From a virus, in IMG/VR virus record IMGVR_UViG_3300042328_000299, positions 1 through 26,382 of that record: a stretch of DNA of 26,382 nt; one strand, 5' to 3'. Below are positions 12,405 through 21,916 of this stretch, piece after piece. Position numbers and translations under genes: made by a program. How positions within the stretch are numbered: the stretch's first letter is position 1; each line of letters begins with the position of its first letter. The notes under the pieces were generated by a model. It was not told the origin of the DNA. It made no database searches and saw only the letters and a program-made list of their open reading frames with translations.

Positions 12405-15400
12405 TTAGAACATCCCAGCTCCTAGTGCTATTGATTCTAACGATATAGTCTCAGTAGGGCTATGGATGATACCATAGTATCCTCCAGCTTTAGTCACGAT
12501 ATTCTGGTTCAGTACATTCAGATTCTCTACACCCATTGCAGTCTCTACAGCATAGCTTCCCAGTGTACTTACAGGATGATATCTTAGTAGTCCTGCTATC
12601 ACCTTCTGCACTCTCATCCAGTATGCTGGGAACATCAGTATTCCATAGTCACTTAGTACTTTGATCTCTTTAGGGAGATTTGCTCTGTAGTCTATGAATG
12701 TATCATTTGCTAGAGCATATGCTTCTTCACTCGTATACTTTCTTCTGTTTCCTCTTGTACCACTTCTAGGATTCTCTTTTCCTATCAGATGCTTAGCCAG
12801 TGTATACTTTGCCATTACATCTCCCAGTACCATATAAGCACTACCATATGCTGCAGCTTCTGATGCTGGACTTCCTAGGAACTCACTTACATATCTGCTC
12901 ACACTTTCCTTATCATTCTTCTTATTCTTCAGTCTCTCAGCTATCTCTACCAGTTCAGTTCCTACATCAGTACCTTTCATTTTAGCACTTGTACCTGCTG
13001 CTATCAGCCACTCATCCATTTGAGGACCAGTATTTGCAAACCACTTTATAGCATCAAACAGCTTATTAGGATTTCCTTTCTTATCATGTGTGTACTTGTT
13101 GATCACATCATCTATATCTTTCTGTATACCACTGATAGTATCGAACTCTTTTATTACTAGATCTGTACTGTATGACTGTACGAATCCTGCATTGTATGCT
13201 TCATGGAAATCCATCTCTTTCATGGCTGCTATATGCTTATCCAGGACATTCACTGCTTTTTTCTTAGCAGTCTCATTCTCTTTTGTCTTATTCATCTCAT
13301 ATGCAGCGTCTGCCATCCTAGCAGCCATTTGCAACTCTACCAGCTTACCTCTTGCTTTGGAGTATTCACCATATGCTGTGTACCCTGCTTTCATGCCATA
13401 GTAGATCTCTGTAGGTGTCATGTCCATCATAGACAGTACACCCACATTTGTTACAGTATCATTCAGTAGTTTCACTGGATTCATCACTACCATCTTCTGC
13501 TTTGCTAGTACTACCATCTTCTTGAACATATTCTCCCATCTTGCAGCATCTCTATTATCATTACCGAATATCTGTCCATTCTTATATCCTAGTAGTACTT
13601 CTGATACACCTCTCTTCACTAGAGATACTTTCTTATTGAAGTTATTAAATGTTGTCAGTCCTTCTGGAGTCTTGTAGTACTGGGCTATCATAGGATATTC
13701 TTTCTTTAGATCATCGAAGCTTTTGATATGCTTCAGTTCTGGAGATTCATAGTCTATATTGATGAATGGTTCTACTTCTGTTCTTTCACCTTTTAGACCT
13801 ACTCTATCGTTATCCTTCAGTATTCTCTCTAGTTCTTTCATTCCATTTTCATTCTTGATAGTTCTTGTCCCATTCTCCAGTAGAGTTCTTCTGATTGCTT
13901 CTGATGCTATCAGGTCTTTATTATGGAGATATGTTCTGTATAGGCTATGAGCAGCATTTTCTACCATATGTAACTTCTCTGTCTTCATCTCTTTACTCAG
14001 TAGCACTCTGAATCTTGATCCTTCTTGTACCATCCCATTGTGGAATAACCATGACTCTCTTGCTTCATCACTGTTGAATGTTCGTAGCTTATCCACTATA
14101 GGCTTACTTTGTTCTCTTGACAGCAGTGCACCATTGGAGTATCTATTCAGTTCTAGTCCTACACCAGTATTGTACCCTGACTCATAGTTCTCTCTTGCTA
14201 GGATTCCTACAGTATCTTTTGTAGCTTCTTTTACTACTATCCACCCATTCTCACTTGAATTATCACTTCTTCTCATCTCAGACAATGTTACCGCTTTGTA
14301 CTCGAAGACTTTATCATGAATATCCATGCTATAACTTCCGTCATACATACCATGATATCCTGCATCATCAGAGTAGTTCATTCCTCTATAGTCTACACCC
14401 TTCTCATTTAGCTCATCATTCATCTTCTTATTGATCAGTGCTAGAGACATCATCCAGCTTCTAGTATCATTATCCATATCCTGTAGTAGCTTCTGACTTC
14501 CAGGGATTGTACTCATTGCTTTTAGTGTTGTATATAGCAGTGCTTCCTTGCTGAAGATTCCTGTAGCATACACATTTGTATTATTGGTAGCAGTCTCGCC
14601 TGTAGTCCAGTAGTTTGCTACATCATCCAGTTTTGCTATATTCTCAGCAGGCATCTTAGAGCTTACCTCTACCATTGCTTCTTTTATGGTGGTCTTACCT
14701 TCTAGGATGTTATTGAGCATTTTCTCATTCAGTACTAGGTTTGCTATACCTGTATCAGCGAACATTCTATGGATTTTCTTCTGATCAGCTTTAGAATAAG
14801 TATCCTTTAGTAGTCTATCCAGCTTAGCCATATTCTCAAGTTCTTTCACTGATTCTTGCTGATACTGATTGGATAGTTTCAATGATTCTTTTATCACTTT
14901 ATCTTTTACATCTCCTGCCAGTCCTAGAAGGTAGTGCATACGTTGAGCGAAGTCACTGCTATAGAATCCATTACGTAGCATGCTCACAGCAGTCTTATAC
15001 AGTGCAGAGTTTCTCTTCATGTTGACATGTGCTTTCTTGAGAGGAGGACCCATATGCTCCACCATAGTATCTCCCCATATCACCATCCAGTCTGACATGA
15101 AGCTGTTACTCTTAGAGATAGTATCATTGATAGCATTGTATGGTGCCATTACGATATGATCGTTATGGTCTTTATCATTACCAGCTTTAGCAGGTTTAGT
15201 CTTAGTATTAGGCTTTGCTTTAAGAGATATAGCATTAGCTCTAGCATTATGATCCAGTGCTGCCAATGCTATCTGTATATTCATTACAGATACATCAGTA
15301 GCCAGTCCTTTCTGCAGTATGCTTTCTACACGCTTAGGATCTTTATTCAGTAGCATTGCTACATAGGCTTTAACCTTAGCTATTAATCTTTCTACCATAG

Positions 15401-18400
15401 TCATTAGATTGCTTGCTGATGCTATTCTCTGAATCTCTATAGCTACATCTGGTTCACTTGTTAGTATTGCTATAAGCTCTGCTAGTCTGTTCTCTGCAGG
15501 AGCTTCTTTTGTAGCGTAGTCTAGACGAGGAATAGTTCTATCACTGTTGGAGAACTCATTCAGTCTCATTAGATCTTCAGGAGGAAGATTTGATAGCTTA
15601 TCCAGAACCTTCTGCATGTACTTCACTTCTACACTATCTTTATTATTTTCGATATAGTCTAACTGATAAGCATGATCCACTTCATGCGCTAGAGTCTCTA
15701 TTAGACTTTCTATAGTATGAGTTACACCATGTCTTATATCTCTACCAGCAGTATTACTTGTATCTATTGTGACTTGCTTTGATAGTGCCATGTATTCATT
15801 TCCTACATTGAATGTCATTGTAGGATCACGTAGAGCATCTATCACTTTACCATATAGCTCTTTATGAGACTCAGGAATATTCAGCTTACTCAGTACACTT
15901 TCTATAGTACTTGCCAGTCCTTTTGGACTTGCTTCTGTAAGCATCTTGATAGCAGCTTTTATAGATACACTTATAGCTTCAGCAGTAGCGATAGTTTCTT
16001 TTACAGTATCAGGTTCTACTTCAGTGTCATTTCCCCATAGATCTACAGCATCCTTCTGCCCCAGTATGTTTGTTTTTACTGGAGAGAGGAATTCTACCTT
16101 ATTCTTCTTCAGTTCAGTGATCTTTTCTTTCAGTACTTCTATCTGTTTTGCTATGGCTTTAGAAGTATTATCTTTATACACTTCTTCCACTTCGTTAAGT
16201 GCAGCAGTAAGGTAGTCATAGTCCTTTGCCAGTTGTACCGTATACTTGTTGTATGCTTTCATGATACTCTTTGCTGTATTAGCATCTGAATATAGTGCAT
16301 CATGTACTGTCATGATTCCATCAGTATTACCCTTAGAAGCCATCACATCTCTGAGTGTCAGCAGCAGTAGCGCAGCATCTGTAGCATGTTGTAGGTTGAC
16401 GTTGAATGATGTCTTATTATTCAACATTTTATTCACTACTAGGAGTTCTTTGTCTATGTCTTTGAGAGTCATTGACTTGAGCTTCTGTATTGACATCTTC
16501 TCATTCGTTCCTAGTTCTGTACCCATTGCACTCTTGATAGTACCTTCCCACTTTCCGCTCTTGTCCAGGAGAGTATACATATCATTCATCATCTCTCTGT
16601 ATTTTACTACATCCTCAAATGTAGCTTTTAGAGTACGAACATAGTGATCACCTACAGTATCACCGAAGAACTTTGATAGAGTCTCTATATCCTTTTGAGA
16701 TACTTCTTTTATCATAGGTTGTAGCTTTCCTGTCACACTGCTGATCTTTGCTGTATCAGTTGTAGTGTATTCTGTATTCAGTATTTCATTCACCCACTTC
16801 AGTGCTGCTGTATTACCACTGATAGCTGACTTCACCATATCCACTGCTATAGAGTTACCCATGCTATGCTTTGTGTTATCACCCTTTTGTCCGTAGAACC
16901 AAGGCATCATTGCATACTTTACCAGTTCACGTAGGAACTTATTAGCACCACCTTCTTTACCATTTGACATTACAGTAGTCAGTCTATCCACTATAGGCTT
17001 AACCTCTTCATTGTATCTCATGGTGTCATTAGCCACTGCTACATCTGACAGTATGTTGTATGGATCTTGTACTTGTCCTTCTATAGCATACTTTCCGATA
17101 CCCAGTTTACCTAGTATCTTCTGGATAGATTCAAACCCTGAGATATTCAGTAGAGTATTTACCACACCACTTGCAGTAGCATCACTCTCCACCATATATG
17201 ATGTAGTCACTTTGTATCCATCTGCTTTACTGATGTCATGTACAGCTCTCAGTAGAGATAGCAGTTTGAATGGTGATCCTACATCGAACTTTCCTGATAG
17301 ATACACCAGATCTGCTAGAGCTACTGTTCCATTCTTCCCTTTTATGTTCTCTATTACATTACCCAGCTTACCAGTAGGATTCTTCACTTCATCTTCTGAT
17401 ATTCCCATCTCATCAGCTACATTTGCTACCAGTATGTTGAACGCATCTTTATTAGCTGTAGTATATTCACCACCTGTCACCATCTGTCTTGCCATGTACT
17501 TATCACCTTGGAACTCCAGTACAGTTTGTAGTACATGTATACGTTCATTGATAGCACTCTCATAGTGGTAATTGAATCCACCTTCTTCTGACATCATAGC
17601 TTCTATCTCATCCAGGCTTTCCAGTACAGCTGCTAGGTTTCCAGTACGATTTATCTTTCGTCCTACTTCACTCATCTTAGTCAATGCTGAGTTTCCATCT
17701 ACTAGCTGAAGTGCTTCTACCACATCTCTCTCTTCTGCTATCAGCTTATCAATATCTTGATCATGCTTATCATACAGCTTCTTAAGATCTTTCAGTATAC
17801 TCATTGCTTCAGGTTTGATCTTGTATTTCAGTTCACTGTATTGTTTGATGATGTCTTGGTGTTCTTTTGAGATCTTGACATCTTCAGCTCCTTTTGACAT
17901 TACCACAGCAGTCTGCCCTTCTGTAGCTGGTATTTCCACATTAGGAGGAGTAAACAGCTTACTGAATGTACTCACTGCATCTGCCAGTCTATTCTTATTC
18001 TTTCTACTGCCAGTACTCTCATTTGATGTTAGTGTCAGTACTTTCATCATAGCTGTACGCTTCTTCTTGTCAGCATATCTCATAGCAGGATTCATTGGAT
18101 CACTCTCTACGATATTGTGCACTGGAAGATTCTCTTCAGTCTCTGTCACCATACCCAGATCTTGCATCAGCTTTATGATATGTTCTCCACGTTCAGCATA
18201 TGCTTTAGCCACATCTTCTGCTGTACCTGTCAGCTTGAATCCAAATGCATTAGTATATGCTTGTCCTATCTGATTTACCAGCTGTAGCTTTCTTGCACCA
18301 CTTGTCTTATGCTCCATACCATACTTGTTACTGATATCATACTCTGCAGTCTGCCCACTTCTTATGTTGCTCATACCTATTGCTACAGCTCTCAGTACAT

Positions 18401-20906
18401 TTGCCACAGTAGCTGTCTCACCATCTGGTAGAATATTACTCATCGCTTCTTGTGCTACATCAAGTTTACCTTCTATCTCTTTTGCTAGGTTCTGTATCTG
18501 TGTATGTTCTTGCTTACCATACCCTAGCTTCTTTGCTATACGCTTCATGAATGTAGTATCTTTATTGTCTTTATCATATCCTTCTGCTACCACTTCATTG
18601 ATCTTCTCATCAGTAGTGCTCATAGGATCGAATAGCTTACCCTTCTTCTTTGAAGTCTCTGATACACCTGTCTCAGTTATAGCTGATACCTTCACCTTAG
18701 AAGTTCTGTCAGTGAGTGTAGTGATCTTATCCATACCAGCTTTATGCAGTCTCTCTTGTTGTACTTCATCCAGTTGGGCATCCTCTTCTACTTGTACTTT
18801 AGACTCTTGTACTATAGGTGTAGTTTCCTCAGCAGTAGTAGTAGACTCTACTTCTGTAGTTGTAGTAGGAGTCACTACAGTATCCATTTTAGCTCTTAGT
18901 TTCTCCACAGGAGCTAGAAGAGTATCCACACTTGCAGTGTAGTCTTCAGCTTTTGGGTCTAGCTCCATAACAGAGTCTAGTCTAGCATTGATACCTTCTG
19001 CTAGCTTAATGTCTCTTTCACTCATACCTTCAGTGATAGGTACTCGTCTTGAGTTGATATCAGCAGTAAATGCTTTTCTTTCAGCTTTAGTAGTATTGAT
19101 ACTTTCTACAGTCTTGCCTGTAGTAGTCTCTGCTAGGCTTGTTAGTCCTTTATTAGTGGCATCCATTACAGGAGACAGCACAGCTCCTATGGTTTCTTTA
19201 GGTGATGTTACTACATGCATTCCAGCACCACTCCCAAACCCTCCTCCGAATGCTTGGAACAGTTCTCTTCCTGTCTTACTAGAGAAGATTTCATTAGCTT
19301 TTTCATCCCCAAGCTTAGCTCCTACGATGTCTAAGAACTGCTGTGCTACTTCTTCAGTACCTTCATATAGTCCTTTACCAGTTGCTACTGTCAGTGCCCC
19401 TGCTAGTCTCTTGCCAGCATTCAATACCATCCCATCTGTTAGCTTATTAGACTTGATCAGCTTATCCATTACACCAGATACGATCTTTGTTCTACCGATC
19501 ATCTCATCTACACCAGCTTTATTCAGTATAGCTTGTCCCCATCCTGTTAGACCTGCTAGAGCTTTATCTCCTAGGGTAGTGTATGCTTTACCAGTTTCTT
19601 CTTGTCTTCTCTCTAGAGTCTTATTAGCATAGTCGAATGTATTAAGGATTACACCTGCAGCTCTCATAGGTCCAGTCAGGAATTCTCCAGCACTCTCTGC
19701 TATAAATTCAGGAGCAGCATCTAGATTACGTGCTATAGACTTAGCCATCTCCACAGGGCTTCCACTATCAAAGGCTTTACCGAAGTCTGCCATAGCAGCT
19801 TGAGTAGTAGCATCATCATATCCATACTCTGCAGCTTTCTTGTACTTGTCTAGTCCTATGAAGTCCCCATTTTTATTGTAGTAGTCTTTGGTGAAAGAGT
19901 TTCCACCCATAGTCTTAGCCATCTTCTTTTGTACTTGCTCTTGAGTCATCTCAGGATTCATCATACCATATCCAGCTACTGCTACTTGTCCTCCAGCATC
20001 CACAATAGCATCTGCTATTCCAGCAGCTTTTCTACCAACACCGTACTGTAGTGCATCTATTAGGTTAGAATCAGTTATCTGTAACCCATTTTGATACTTA
20101 TGCAGTTTATCCATTTCTTTAGGTAGAGGAGTATTTGGAGCTAGTCTTGGATTAGTATTAGCAGATTGATTCCACATAGGAGCATTCTGTGTTGTATACT
20201 CAGTCTTACCACTTCCGAAGTTTGCTATATCTTGTTTTGATACAGGACCTTGACCTATAGCTCTATTAGCCAGTTGTCCTCTGTTAGAGTGCACACCATG
20301 CTCGAATTGAGTAGCTACATTATATGGTAGTTGGATATCCATTAAGGCACCATCTTGAGGTGTTACACCTTTAGGTCCTGGAGTCCATCCATACTTCTTA
20401 CCTTTACTGTCCTCTGTAGGAGTGTACCGTCCTAGGAATCCTTTATCACTACGAGCTAACCCTAACTTCATATTCCCTTCTAGCGTATTATCTATATAGA
20501 GATTTCTTGTATCTTCATTACCATATGCATTTTCTTTTGTGTAAGGTACCTTAGTGATAGTAGTGTTTCCATTACTATCTTTACCATACATCTCTTGGTA
20601 CTTGTTACCATTAGCATCTGTGTACACTTGCTGGTCTACAATGTCTGATAGAGCTTGTTGTAGCTGAGCACCAGAGCTTGTAGATGTAAGAGCATGTAGT
20701 CTATTTATCTTTTCATTTCTAGCCTCTAAGAGCTTCTCTGCTTTAGTAGGTTCACCATATGGAGCAAGACCAGTGTATCTTCTATCAGCTAGTGTAGGCT
20801 CATTATAAGGTATGTTTGGATTGTTAATATAGGAGGAAGATCCTATCTTAGATCTTTCAGCTTGAATATCCTTAGCAGCTTGATTACGCAGTTCAGTAAG
20901 GTTCAT
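12405..20906 (-). CDS. Virion RNA polymerase, N4 gp50-like, with HExxH domain
   Basis: This 2833-residue protein is injected with the DNA in N4 and transcribes early genes. T7-family polymerase motifs occur in order: INERIHV (Arg1122, TxxGR position) then FQGDK (Gly1134); motif A ESDATASG with Asp1242; motif B Arg1326-x3-Lys1330-x7-Tyr1338-Gly1339; motif C VHDALY with Asp1536. The enzyme core is thus roughly residues 740-1650. Before it lies a helical N-terminal region with hydrophobic stretches and a Thr/Glu-rich linker at about 670-715. After it comes HEVDH (1741-1745), a metallopeptidase-like HExxH with possible third ligand Glu1805 or Glu1810, then about 1000 residues ending in segments like other N4-type C-termini (DYGILMFPAYWMRVQKVI). 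N4's version is about 3500 residues, so this one is shorter. ATG 20906 has AAAAGGAC and its own TATAAT upstream. Confidence 0.92.
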   Translation of the reverse strand: MNLTELRNQAAKDIQAERSKIGSSSYINNPNIPYNEPTLADRRYTGLAPYGEPTKAEKLLEARNEKINRLHALTSTSSGAQLQQALSDIVDQQVYTDANGNKYQEMYGKDSNGNTTITKVPYTKENAYGNEDTRNLYIDNTLEGNMKLGLARSDKGFLGRYTPTEDSKGKKYGWTPGPKGVTPQDGALMDIQLPYNVATQFEHGVHSNRGQLANRAIGQGPVSKQDIANFGSGKTEYTTQNAPMWNQSANTNPRLAPNTPLPKEMDKLHKYQNGLQITDSNLIDALQYGVGRKAAGIADAIVDAGGQVAVAGYGMMNPEMTQEQVQKKMAKTMGGNSFTKDYYNKNGDFIGLDKYKKAAEYGYDDATTQAAMADFGKAFDSGSPVEMAKSIARNLDAAPEFIAESAGEFLTGPMRAAGVILNTFDYANKTLERRQEETGKAYTTLGDKALAGLTGWGQAILNKAGVDEMIGRTKIVSGVMDKLIKSNKLTDGMVLNAGKRLAGALTVATGKGLYEGTEEVAQQFLDIVGAKLGDEKANEIFSSKTGRELFQAFGGGFGSGAGMHVVTSPKETIGAVLSPVMDATNKGLTSLAETTTGKTVESINTTKAERKAFTADINSRRVPITEGMSERDIKLAEGINARLDSVMELDPKAEDYTASVDTLLAPVEKLRAKMDTVVTPTTTTEVESTTTAEETTPIVQESKVQVEEDAQLDEVQQERLHKAGMDKITTLTDRTSKVKVSAITETGVSETSKKKGKLFDPMSTTDEKINEVVAEGYDKDNKDTTFMKRIAKKLGYGKQEHTQIQNLAKEIEGKLDVAQEAMSNILPDGETATVANVLRAVAIGMSNIRSGQTAEYDISNKYGMEHKTSGARKLQLVNQIGQAYTNAFGFKLTGTAEDVAKAYAERGEHIIKLMQDLGMVTETEENLPVHNIVESDPMNPAMRYADKKKRTAMMKVLTLTSNESTGSRKNKNRLADAVSTFSKLFTPPNVEIPATEGQTAVVMSKGAEDVKISKEHQDIIKQYSELKYKIKPEAMSILKDLKKLYDKHDQDIDKLIAEERDVVEALQLVDGNSALTKMSEVGRKINRTGNLAAVLESLDEIEAMMSEEGGFNYHYESAINERIHVLQTVLEFQGDKYMARQMVTGGEYTTANKDAFNILVANVADEMGISEDEVKNPTGKLGNVIENIKGKNGTVALADLVYLSGKFDVGSPFKLLSLLRAVHDISKADGYKVTTSYMVESDATASGVVNTLLNISGFESIQKILGKLGIGKYAIEGQVQDPYNILSDVAVANDTMRYNEEVKPIVDRLTTVMSNGKEGGANKFLRELVKYAMMPWFYGQKGDNTKHSMGNSIAVDMVKSAISGNTAALKWVNEILNTEYTTTDTAKISSVTGKLQPMIKEVSQKDIETLSKFFGDTVGDHYVRTLKATFEDVVKYREMMNDMYTLLDKSGKWEGTIKSAMGTELGTNEKMSIQKLKSMTLKDIDKELLVVNKMLNNKTSFNVNLQHATDAALLLLTLRDVMASKGNTDGIMTVHDALYSDANTAKSIMKAYNKYTVQLAKDYDYLTAALNEVEEVYKDNTSKAIAKQIEVLKEKITELKKNKVEFLSPVKTNILGQKDAVDLWGNDTEVEPDTVKETIATAEAISVSIKAAIKMLTEASPKGLASTIESVLSKLNIPESHKELYGKVIDALRDPTMTFNVGNEYMALSKQVTIDTSNTAGRDIRHGVTHTIESLIETLAHEVDHAYQLDYIENNKDSVEVKYMQKVLDKLSNLPPEDLMRLNEFSNSDRTIPRLDYATKEAPAENRLAELIAILTSEPDVAIEIQRIASASNLMTMVERLIAKVKAYVAMLLNKDPKRVESILQKGLATDVSVMNIQIALAALDHNARANAISLKAKPNTKTKPAKAGNDKDHNDHIVMAPYNAINDTISKSNSFMSDWMVIWGDTMVEHMGPPLKKAHVNMKRNSALYKTAVSMLRNGFYSSDFAQRMHYLLGLAGDVKDKVIKESLKLSNQYQQESVKELENMAKLDRLLKDTYSKADQKKIHRMFADTGIANLVLNEKMLNNILEGKTTIKEAMVEVSSKMPAENIAKLDDVANYWTTGETATNNTNVYATGIFSKEALLYTTLKAMSTIPGSQKLLQDMDNDTRSWMMSLALINKKMNDELNEKGVDYRGMNYSDDAGYHGMYDGSYSMDIHDKVFEYKAVTLSEMRRSDNSSENGWIVVKEATKDTVGILARENYESGYNTGVGLELNRYSNGALLSREQSKPIVDKLRTFNSDEARESWLFHNGMVQEGSRFRVLLSKEMKTEKLHMVENAAHSLYRTYLHNKDLIASEAIRRTLLENGTRTIKNENGMKELERILKDNDRVGLKGERTEVEPFINIDYESPELKHIKSFDDLKKEYPMIAQYYKTPEGLTTFNNFNKKVSLVKRGVSEVLLGYKNGQIFGNDNRDAARWENMFKKMVVLAKQKMVVMNPVKLLNDTVTNVGVLSMMDMTPTEIYYGMKAGYTAYGEYSKARGKLVELQMAARMADAAYEMNKTKENETAKKKAVNVLDKHIAAMKEMDFHEAYNAGFVQSYSTDLVIKEFDTISGIQKDIDDVINKYTHDKKGNPNKLFDAIKWFANTGPQMDEWLIAAGTSAKMKGTDVGTELVEIAERLKNKKNDKESVSRYVSEFLGSPASEAAAYGSAYMVLGDVMAKYTLAKHLIGKENPRSGTRGNRRKYTSEEAYALANDTFIDYRANLPKEIKVLSDYGILMFPAYWMRVQKVIAGLLRYHPVSTLGSYAVETAMGVENLNVLNQNIVTKAGGYYGIIHSPTETISLESIALGAGMF

Positions 20907-20932
20907 GTATAAGTCCTTTTATGTGGTAAGGA

Positions 20933-20938
20933 ATTATA
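20933..20938 (-). promoter_or_regulatory. Late promoter -10 ahead of the virion RNA polymerase gene
   Basis: A perfect TATAAT reads leftward (ATTATA on the top strand) 27 bases from the polymerase ATG, in the 43-base gap after the preceding gene. No TTGACA-like element lies 16-18 bases upstream. The predicted leader is about 20 bases and contains AAAAGGAC. The same layout recurs at 22818 and 25969. Established N4 biology: late promoters use host sigma70 RNA polymerase activated by the phage SSB. Confidence 0.5.
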
Positions 20939-20949
20939 CACTATTTATA

Positions 20950-21906
20950 TTATCTTCCACCCCATGTTCCAAAAGGACTCCAGCCTCTTTCTGAAAATGT
21001 AGGCATTCCAGCAGCTTTCCACTGCTGGTAATCATAAGCATCGACTGTAGATGGTACTTGTGAGAGATACTTAGTGAATCTTTCTTGTTCTAGATCCTTG
21101 TTCTTTATTAACTTTTCATTAGCAGCAGTCTTTCTTTCTGCTATTTTTACAGGGTTGGTAGCATCTAGTTCCTGTTGTAATAGACCTAGTCTCATAGCTT
21201 TTGTGTAGTAGTCGTCTTTAGGTGTAAGCTTAGCCTGTAGTTTTACTTTTGCTATATCATTAGCATTTCTCATATTTTCTAGTGCTATTTGCTGTTTATA
21301 CTTCAGTTCATCTGATGCTAGTTGTGCAGCTGCTAGCTTATCAGCAGCAATACGAGTATCATACCCACCTAGCATTTTATTCTTTAGTTCTTGTGCTACT
21401 GATACATCACCTTGTACTTCTTTAGTTATAGGATTACCATCAGCATCCATACCTACAACCACTTCCTGAGGACCTTGATCTATGTTGACACCACTGATAT
21501 ATTGTCTCTGTAGTGTAGGACTTGCTTCATACTGAGCTTTAGCAGCATTCTGCATAGCTACTACATCAGCTTTTGGATTCTTGTTATATGCTGCTAGGAT
21601 TACATCTGCTTGCTCTGGTGTGATTAGCCCTTGAGTAGCATTCTGTAGATCCTTATTAGCTAGTATGTTACCTTGAGTAGTTGCTTTATCAATACCGAAC
21701 TTCTCAGCTTGCATATCAGCTGCTGCTTTCTGGAGTGAGAATGACTTATCCCAGTTAGCTTGTTGTCTTGCTTCTGCTGCTAACTTATCTGCTCTATCTC
21801 TATCCTTATCTGCTCTAGCTAAGAATTGGGTAGCAATACTACCAACTGCTTCTAATGGATTACCGTATTGCCCTATCAGGCTTGCAACACTTGAATTGTT
21901 TCTCAT
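20950..21906 (-). CDS. Putative internal virion protein, Ala/Gln-rich helical (N4 gp51 position)
   Basis: This 318-residue protein is dominated by long polar helices, for example residues 30-60 (DKDRDRADKLAAEARQQANW) and about 185-225 (DKLAAAQLASDELKYKQQIA), with a short beta-like middle (VVVGMDADGNPITKEV) and an aromatic, Gly-rich C-terminal tip (FSERGWSPFGTWGGR). No enzymatic motif is seen. Helical, Ala/Gln-rich proteins encoded beside the packaged polymerase are typical of podovirus internal or ejection proteins, and N4 gp51 and gp52 are virion components. ATG 21906 has a strong GGAGGAG site, and the upstream gene stops only 10 bases away, so the two are co-expressed. The aromatic tip could be a partner-docking peptide. 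Assignment by position only. Confidence 0.68.
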   Translation of the reverse strand: MRNNSSVASLIGQYGNPLEAVGSIATQFLARADKDRDRADKLAAEARQQANWDKSFSLQKAAADMQAEKFGIDKATTQGNILANKDLQNATQGLITPEQADVILAAYNKNPKADVVAMQNAAKAQYEASPTLQRQYISGVNIDQGPQEVVVGMDADGNPITKEVQGDVSVAQELKNKMLGGYDTRIAADKLAAAQLASDELKYKQQIALENMRNANDIAKVKLQAKLTPKDDYYTKAMRLGLLQQELDATNPVKIAERKTAANEKLIKNKDLEQERFTKYLSQVPSTVDAYDYQQWKAAGMPTFSERGWSPFGTWGGR

Positions 21907-21916
21907 GACTCCTCCA

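Noticed and set aside
18820-18890. TAGTAG/AGTAGT-rich stretch as a tandem DNA repeat
   Set aside because: It has no fixed period and is explained by Thr-rich linker codons in the polymerase gene.
17011-19632. Long rightward frames (17011-17565, 17815-18273, 18325-18942, 18988-19632) opposite the polymerase gene
   Set aside because: They are antisense shadows of an intact 2833-residue gene with verified polymerase motifs. Their products are Ser/Leu/Ile-rich nonsense without ribosome-binding sites or neighbours.
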